From an uncultured Clostridia bacterium (lineage in GTDB: Bacteria; Bacillota; Clostridia; Oscillospirales; Ruminococcaceae), in contig CANQRG010000013.1 in NCBI GenBank assembly GCA_947626165.1, forward strand, positions 1-46,771: a stretch of 46,771 nucleotides of DNA, given 5' to 3'. A program made the position numbers and the translations under genes. The notes beneath the pieces are model-generated. The model ran no database searches, was not told the DNA's origin, and saw only the letters and a program-made list of their open reading frames with translations. Positions 43,640 to 46,771 of the stretch are shown here, one piece after another. Positions within the stretch are counted from its first letter, which is position 1. Every line of letters starts with the position of its first letter.

Positions 43640-44278
43640 CTACTCCGGCTGAAATTCAACAGTCATTTCAATCTGCTCGTGACCGTCAGAAGTCTCGTTT
43701 ATCATTTTTGCAGACTTGATTGTGATAGGAGTAACAGGCTTTGCATTTTCCTCACCGTTTGCGTCTTCTCTCTTGACTGTAAGGAATTTGTCAACAACCT
43801 TCATATCCTCGTCTTTTACCTTTCCGAAAGCCGCATAGCTTCCGTCTAGGAATGTGCAGTCGCCATAGCAAATAAAGAACTGGCTCGACGCTGTATTAAA
43901 ATCCGTACTCCTTGCCATTGAAACTACTCCCCTTGTGTGAGAAAGCGTATTTTGTTCAAAACCGTTCTCGGCAAATTCGCCCTCTATGTTTTGATCAGAA
44001 CCGCCTGAGCCGTCTCCGTTGGGATCTCCGCCCTGAGCCATAAATCCGTCGATAACTCTGTGGAAAGTAAGTCCGTCATAGAACCCTGACTCAACAAGGT
44101 TTTCAAAGTTCTCGACAGTCTTAGGAGCATACTCGGGAAATAACTCAATTACAAAGCTTTCCGTCTGCATTTCTTTTTCAGAAGATTCAGAACTGTTCTC
44201 TTTACCACCGCATCCGGCAAAGCTAAAACACATTGTCAGCATAAACACAGCTGTTAAAATAAATTTAATACGTTTCAA
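43640..44278 (-). CDS. Cyclophilin-type peptidyl-prolyl isomerase lipoprotein
   Basis: A 212-residue lipoprotein: signal with lipobox FAGC (Cys about 23), a Ser/Glu spacer, then a cyclophilin domain (about 40-200). Core marks are FHRVIDGFMAQGGDP with the catalytic Arg, GVVSMARSTDFNTASSQFFI, and FLDGSYAAFGKV. It catalyses cis-trans isomerisation of proline bonds in exported proteins on the outer face of the membrane. An AGGAGA site precedes the ATG. It is transcribed alone. Confidence 0.95.
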   Translation of the reverse strand: MKRIKFILTAVFMLTMCFSFAGCGGKENSSESSEKEMQTESFVIELFPEYAPKTVENFENLVESGFYDGLTFHRVIDGFMAQGGDPNGDGSGGSDQNIEGEFAENGFEQNTLSHTRGVVSMARSTDFNTASSQFFICYGDCTFLDGSYAAFGKVKDEDMKVVDKFLTVKREDANGEENAKPVTPITIKSAKMINETSDGHEQIEMTVEFQPE

Positions 44279-44397
44279 AATAACATCTCCTAATTTTATA
44301 TTTATAATAATTCATTTTACAATTATTATGCTGAAATGTCAAGACGTTTTAGTGATTTTTGAAAACGATCGCAGTTCTTCATTTTGTTTTAAAAGTA

Positions 44398-44423
44398 AAC
44401 CCGATAGCTTAAACTATCGGGTT
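44398..44423 (-). terminator. Terminator of the CHAP gene
   Basis: AACCCGATAG pairs perfectly with CTATCGGGTT; on the minus strand it is followed by TTACTTTT. It lies just after the CHAP stop codon. Confidence 0.8.
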
Positions 44424-44429
44424 CTTTAA

Positions 44430-45095
44430 CTATTTCACTCTTTTTAACTGCCTTACCTTAGCTTTTGTCTTTCTTATTGCCCAGTAATAGCGGTTGTCGT
44501 ATAATACCTTTACTATATCTCTGCCGTTTTTTATCTTTCCGCTTCCTGCTACTACCTTTACCGTTCCTGCCTTTACACTTTTTACCCTGTTTCTCTTTTT
44601 CATATTTCCTGACTTGTATAAGCCTATCTTCTTGTTCGGCGTCGTCACCTTGAAATCTATCAGCTTCTCCCTCTTTACTACTACATGACCTTGTAGATTC
44701 GGCTGGTTCATCCAGCTTGTAAGCGACATCTTTTTTAGTATTCCGTCGCTTGCGTTAAGCACATTGTCAGAATCTTCATTCGATTCTGTATAATATACCG
44801 TGTCGCCTATTACATACTCAACATACCTTACATGACCGTATGTTCCGCCGTTGTAGCAGGCAATTGAATTAGCTTTAGGATACTTAGATACCTGATAGCC
44901 GTCTTTTTTACAGCTCTCGTATACATCTTTACCGTTGCCTCTTGCACCGATATATACTCCCTTCTTTTCGTTTGCCCTGCCCTGTGTGTACCATACGCAT
45001 TGACCTCTCGACGCAGTGTTAAGCGGCGGATTGTAATATTTTGCACCGAAATCCGCCAGCCTTTTACCTAAAGATTTGCTGTATTTTATTGCCAT
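44430..45095 (-). CDS. CHAP-domain peptidoglycan hydrolase without signal peptide
   Basis: A 221-residue protein. The CHAP domain (about 28-145) has the catalytic Cys in RGQCVWYTQGRA (about 33), His in YGHVRYVEYV (about 92) and the YYTESNED strand. CHAP enzymes are amidases or endopeptidases of peptidoglycan. The C-terminal part (about 150-221) is a basic SH3-like wall-binding region. No signal peptide is seen at the start (MAIKYSKSLGKRLADFGAKY), so it may need a holin, lysis or another export route, as phage endolysins do. Its leader hairpin matches that of the SleB-like gene. Confidence 0.85.
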   Translation of the reverse strand: MAIKYSKSLGKRLADFGAKYYNPPLNTASRGQCVWYTQGRANEKKGVYIGARGNGKDVYESCKKDGYQVSKYPKANSIACYNGGTYGHVRYVEYVIGDTVYYTESNEDSDNVLNASDGILKKMSLTSWMNQPNLQGHVVVKREKLIDFKVTTPNKKIGLYKSGNMKKRNRVKSVKAGTVKVVAGSGKIKNGRDIVKVLYDNRYYWAIRKTKAKVRQLKRVK

Positions 45096-45127
45096 TATAT
45101 CTCGCTCCCTTAGGAGCTATCCTCCTT
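45095..45127 (-). promoter_or_regulatory. Hairpin translation leader of the CHAP gene
   Basis: On the minus strand, AAGGAGG (45127-45121), three bases, the hairpin GCTCC-TAAG-GGAGC (45117-45104), then 8 bases to the ATG. The order, 3-base gap, arm sequence and 14-base hairpin size are the same as at 39973-40011. Confidence 0.6.
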
Positions 45128-45274
45128 CCGTTTTCTTTACTTGTATTTTTGATTTTAACTTCCCTTTTATTTTATGCTTTGCAATATGATTTTGTTATCT
45201 TTTTGTTATTTTTAAAATTAATGAATATTTTTTTCGTTATTGCAAAAACTAGTAACAGCAAAGGAGGGATAAAA

Positions 45275-45421
45275 ATGTCTGAAAGAAATCAAAATCAAAA
45301 CAAAAATCAGAACCAGAACCAAAACCAGAACCAGAACAAAAATCAAAACCAGAACAAAAATAAAAATCAGAATAATAATTTCAACAACCGTGAAAGACAA
45401 AACGGTCCAGGATGCAACTAA
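45275..45421 (+). CDS. 48-residue Asn/Gln-only low-complexity protein
   Basis: It starts MSERNQNQNKNQNQ. AAAGGAGGGAT precedes the ATG at the best possible distance, and a terminator follows at once, so it is surely expressed as its own unit. Residues 5-35 are almost only Asn, Gln and Lys in alternation, ending NNRERQNGPGCN with a single Cys. Such sequences can self-assemble. Similar small proteins in spore formers might be coat or matrix components; this is speculation. Confidence 0.7.
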   Translation: MSERNQNQNKNQNQNQNQNQNKNQNQNKNKNQNNNFNNRERQNGPGCN

Positions 45422-45425
45422 CCTT

Positions 45426-45450
45426 ATCCCCGCTTATGCGGGGATTTTTG
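45426..45450 (+). terminator. Terminator after the N/Q-rich gene
   Basis: ATCCCCGC pairs perfectly with GCGGGGAT across TTAT, then TTTTTG. Confidence 0.85.
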
Positions 45451-45499
45451 CTGTGTAAACTATTCTGATTTTATATTGAACACTAATTTTTCAATTAAA

Positions 45500-45528
45500 T
45501 AAAAAAGACAGCTCTTTTTAGCTGTCTC
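45500..45528 (-). terminator. Terminator of the RHH gene at 45533
   Basis: AGACAGCT pairs with AGCTGTCT; on the minus strand a run of T's follows. It lies just beyond the stop codon. Confidence 0.8.
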
Positions 45529-45532
45529 AACG

Positions 45533-45721
45533 CTATTTTTCATCTTTATCTTTTTCGCCGTCATTATCCAAATTCTCGACCGCATATTCTAAACATTGTA
45601 TAACTAGCTGATTAAGAGATAGATTGTTCTTAAATGCAAGAGTATCTATTTTGTTCACAAGTTCTTCAGGCAAACGAAACGATTTGCTGATAGAATTATA
45701 CCCCTTTTTGATTGTCCACAT
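45533..45721 (-). CDS. Ribbon-helix-helix (Arc/CopG-like) DNA-binding protein
   Basis: A 62-residue protein with the pattern SKSFRLPEELVNKIDTLAFK and NNLSLNQLVIQCLEYAVENL, then a charged tail. This is the classical RHH layout: one strand for the DNA groove and two helices for dimerisation. GAGGAGGGAT precedes the ATG. It is divergent from the two small genes to its right and may control them or itself. Confidence 0.8.
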   Translation of the reverse strand: MWTIKKGYNSISKSFRLPEELVNKIDTLAFKNNLSLNQLVIQCLEYAVENLDNDGEKDKDEK

Positions 45722-45831
45722 AAACCATATCCCTCCTCAATTTTATTATGCAATAAAATTTGCCAAAAAGATACAACAATTTTGTATTTAATTTATACTA
45801 CAAAATAATTGCTGCATAATATGACAAGTTA

Positions 45832-45840
45832 TGCTATAAT
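45832..45840 (+). promoter_or_regulatory. Extended -10 promoter of the paired small genes
   Basis: TGCTATAAT, an extended -10 element, lies about 40 bases before the ATG at 45880. No good -35 box at the right distance is seen, as is common with extended -10 promoters. Confidence 0.5.
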
Positions 45841-45879
45841 GTACAAAAAGATGCCAATCAGCAAAAAGGAGTAGAAGAA

Positions 45880-46101
45880 ATGATTAGAAAAGATAAATTA
45901 ACTATCAAAATAGACGCGGATTTATTGAAAAAGTATAGATACATATGCGATTATTACGACGCTATATTAGACGATCAGCTGTCCTTTACTATAAGGCAAT
46001 ATGTCACCACCTTTGAAGAAATACACGGTCCTATTGAAATATCTTCAAAAGATAAAACAAATAGCAAGAATAAATCAAGAATAAATAACGACAATAAATA
46101 A
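45880..46101 (+). CDS. Small RHH-like protein, first of two paralogues
   Basis: A 73-residue protein: LTIKIDADLLKKYRYICDYY then DDQLSFTIRQYVTTFEEIHG and a Lys/Asn-rich tail. The strand-helix-helix pattern resembles RHH proteins, and the order KYRYICD and FEEIHG is shared with the next gene (KFKYICD, YELTHG). AAAAGGAG precedes the ATG. Function unknown. Confidence 0.65.
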   Translation: MIRKDKLTIKIDADLLKKYRYICDYYDAILDDQLSFTIRQYVTTFEEIHGPIEISSKDKTNSKNKSRINNDNK

Positions 46102-46127
46102 CGACTAATTTCATTTAGAGGCGAACT

Positions 46128-46340
46128 ATGAAGGACAAGAAAACAGAGAGCAATCAATTAACGGCTATTATTGACGCCAAGTTTTTAAGTAAATTCAAAT
46201 ACATATGCGACGGCGAAGGTAAAACCACTGATGAACAACTTGAGGATATTATTAAAAATTATGTTTATGATTACGAGTTAACACATGGTGTTATAAGCCC
46301 TCTGGATCTAATAAAAAATGCAAGAGAAAAACAAAATTAA
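46128..46340 (+). CDS. Small RHH-like protein, second of two paralogues
   Basis: A 70-residue protein 26 bases after the first: LTAIIDAKFLSKFKYICDGE, then TDEQLEDIIKNYVYDYELTHG. It is clearly a diverged duplicate of its neighbour. AGAGGCGA precedes the ATG. They probably form a two-gene unit and perhaps a heterodimer. Confidence 0.65.
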   Translation: MKDKKTESNQLTAIIDAKFLSKFKYICDGEGKTTDEQLEDIIKNYVYDYELTHGVISPLDLIKNAREKQN

Positions 46341-46371
46341 ATATAGAAATCAATTATGCTTATTGTATAAT

Positions 46372-46523
46372 TGACATATAAACAACAGACCCCCTCACTT
46401 ACGACGCCGCTTTATAGGATTTCTATACAAATGTTATTAGGAGTAAGAGTAAGCGGCGGCTCATAAAACCTCCTAGATAAGGAAAAAGCCCTCATTTGAG
46501 TAATTCTCATTTGAGGGCTTTTC
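46372..46523 (+). ncRNA. Candidate structured RNA with terminator
   Basis: TATAAT at 46366-46371 could start a transcript near 46378. CGCCGCTT (46405-46412) pairs perfectly with AAGCGGCG (46451-46458). This encloses a small hairpin TATAG-GATTT-CTATA and the sequence TTAGGAG, which could also pair with CTCCTA further on. A terminator (46484-46523) closes the unit with AAGCCCTCA/TGAGGGCTT and TTTTC. No ORF is present. I do not recognise a known family. Confidence 0.45.
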
Positions 46524-46724
46524 TCTATTACTGTTAGTTAGCCTTATTTTTATTTCATTTTATACAAACAAATATCATGTATGTGTTAAAATGATGGGAA
46601 ACATTAGTTGAAAGGTCTCACCGACCGCATAACCACCCAAATAGACATACACCCAAAGAAGAAAGGCAAATTACAACGCAGAATTTTCTCGAAAAATTTT
46701 TTGAAAAAAATTTTGAAAAAATGC

Positions 46725-46753
46725 TTGACAAAGAAAAAGGCACGTGATATAAT
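46725..46753 (+). promoter_or_regulatory. Very strong promoter at the right edge
   Basis: TTGACA (46725-46730), 17 bases and TATAAT (46748-46753), preceded by repeated A and T runs like an UP element (46686-46720). Such promoters often drive rRNA or tRNA operons. The gene it serves lies beyond the window. The stretch 46524-46685 holds no visible gene. Confidence 0.85.
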
Positions 46754-46771
46754 AATCAGGCACTCGAAAAA

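Noticed and set aside
1-46771. CRISPR array
   Set aside because: No series of regularly spaced direct repeats and no cas gene is visible anywhere in the window.

Overview
The window is a low-GC Firmicute chromosome segment, most likely from a Ruminococcus-like member of the Oscillospiraceae. The evidence is a cellobiose phosphorylase whose sequence looks like the Ruminococcus type, many secreted wall proteins with Thr-, Ser- or Lys-rich linkers, SpoIID-like and SleB-like proteins, strong AGGAGG ribosome sites and TTGACA-N17-TATAAT promoters. This assignment is an inference; no database was searched.

Layout. 1-4300 is an AT-rich accessory island with IS3-type transposase remnants, two unknown proteins and an OLD-like ATPase/Toprim gene cut by an in-frame TGA. 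4933-18914 is conserved chromosome: cysteine desulfurase and ThiI (tRNA thiolation), a CinA/PncC-like amidohydrolase, a class B sortase, 3D-domain and SpoIID-domain wall proteins, cellobiose phosphorylase, two small membrane proteins, glycerol kinase and an NlpC/P60 hydrolase. 18955-19047 is tRNA-Ser(GGA). Its 3' 68 bases recur exactly at 28801-28868, so 18986-28868 is a 9.9 kb integrated element. It carries an integrase, a probable excisionase, a frameshifted DUF927-type helicase gene, a ParE/Phd-type toxin-antitoxin pair and membrane or secreted cargo.

28869-35000 is a second, decayed accession at the same site. It holds another integrase, a HicAB toxin-antitoxin pair, a truncated second copy of that integrase, two copies of a small structured RNA module, fragments of phage terminase and portal genes, a headless S24 peptidase, and an HD-domain dGTPase-like protein with an extra N-terminal region. 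35175-39350 is a large isopeptide-domain surface protein. Its leader contains a strong promoter, a short ORF interrupted by 26 consecutive Gs, and an intrinsic terminator. Reading the three frames suggests a slippage-controlled attenuator.

39380-46771 holds an integrase remnant, a SleB-type hydrolase, a BspA-like LRR protein, a cyclophilin lipoprotein, a CHAP hydrolase, an N/Q-only small protein, three small ribbon-helix-helix-like proteins, intergenic repeats, a candidate structured RNA, and a strong promoter firing off the right edge.

The strongest leads for new biology are the poly-G attenuator at 35175-35414, the paired integrase-linked RNAs at 30054-30165 and 31024-31143, the shared hairpin leader in front of two wall-hydrolase genes (39973 and 45127), and the S24/dGTPase pair inside phage debris.
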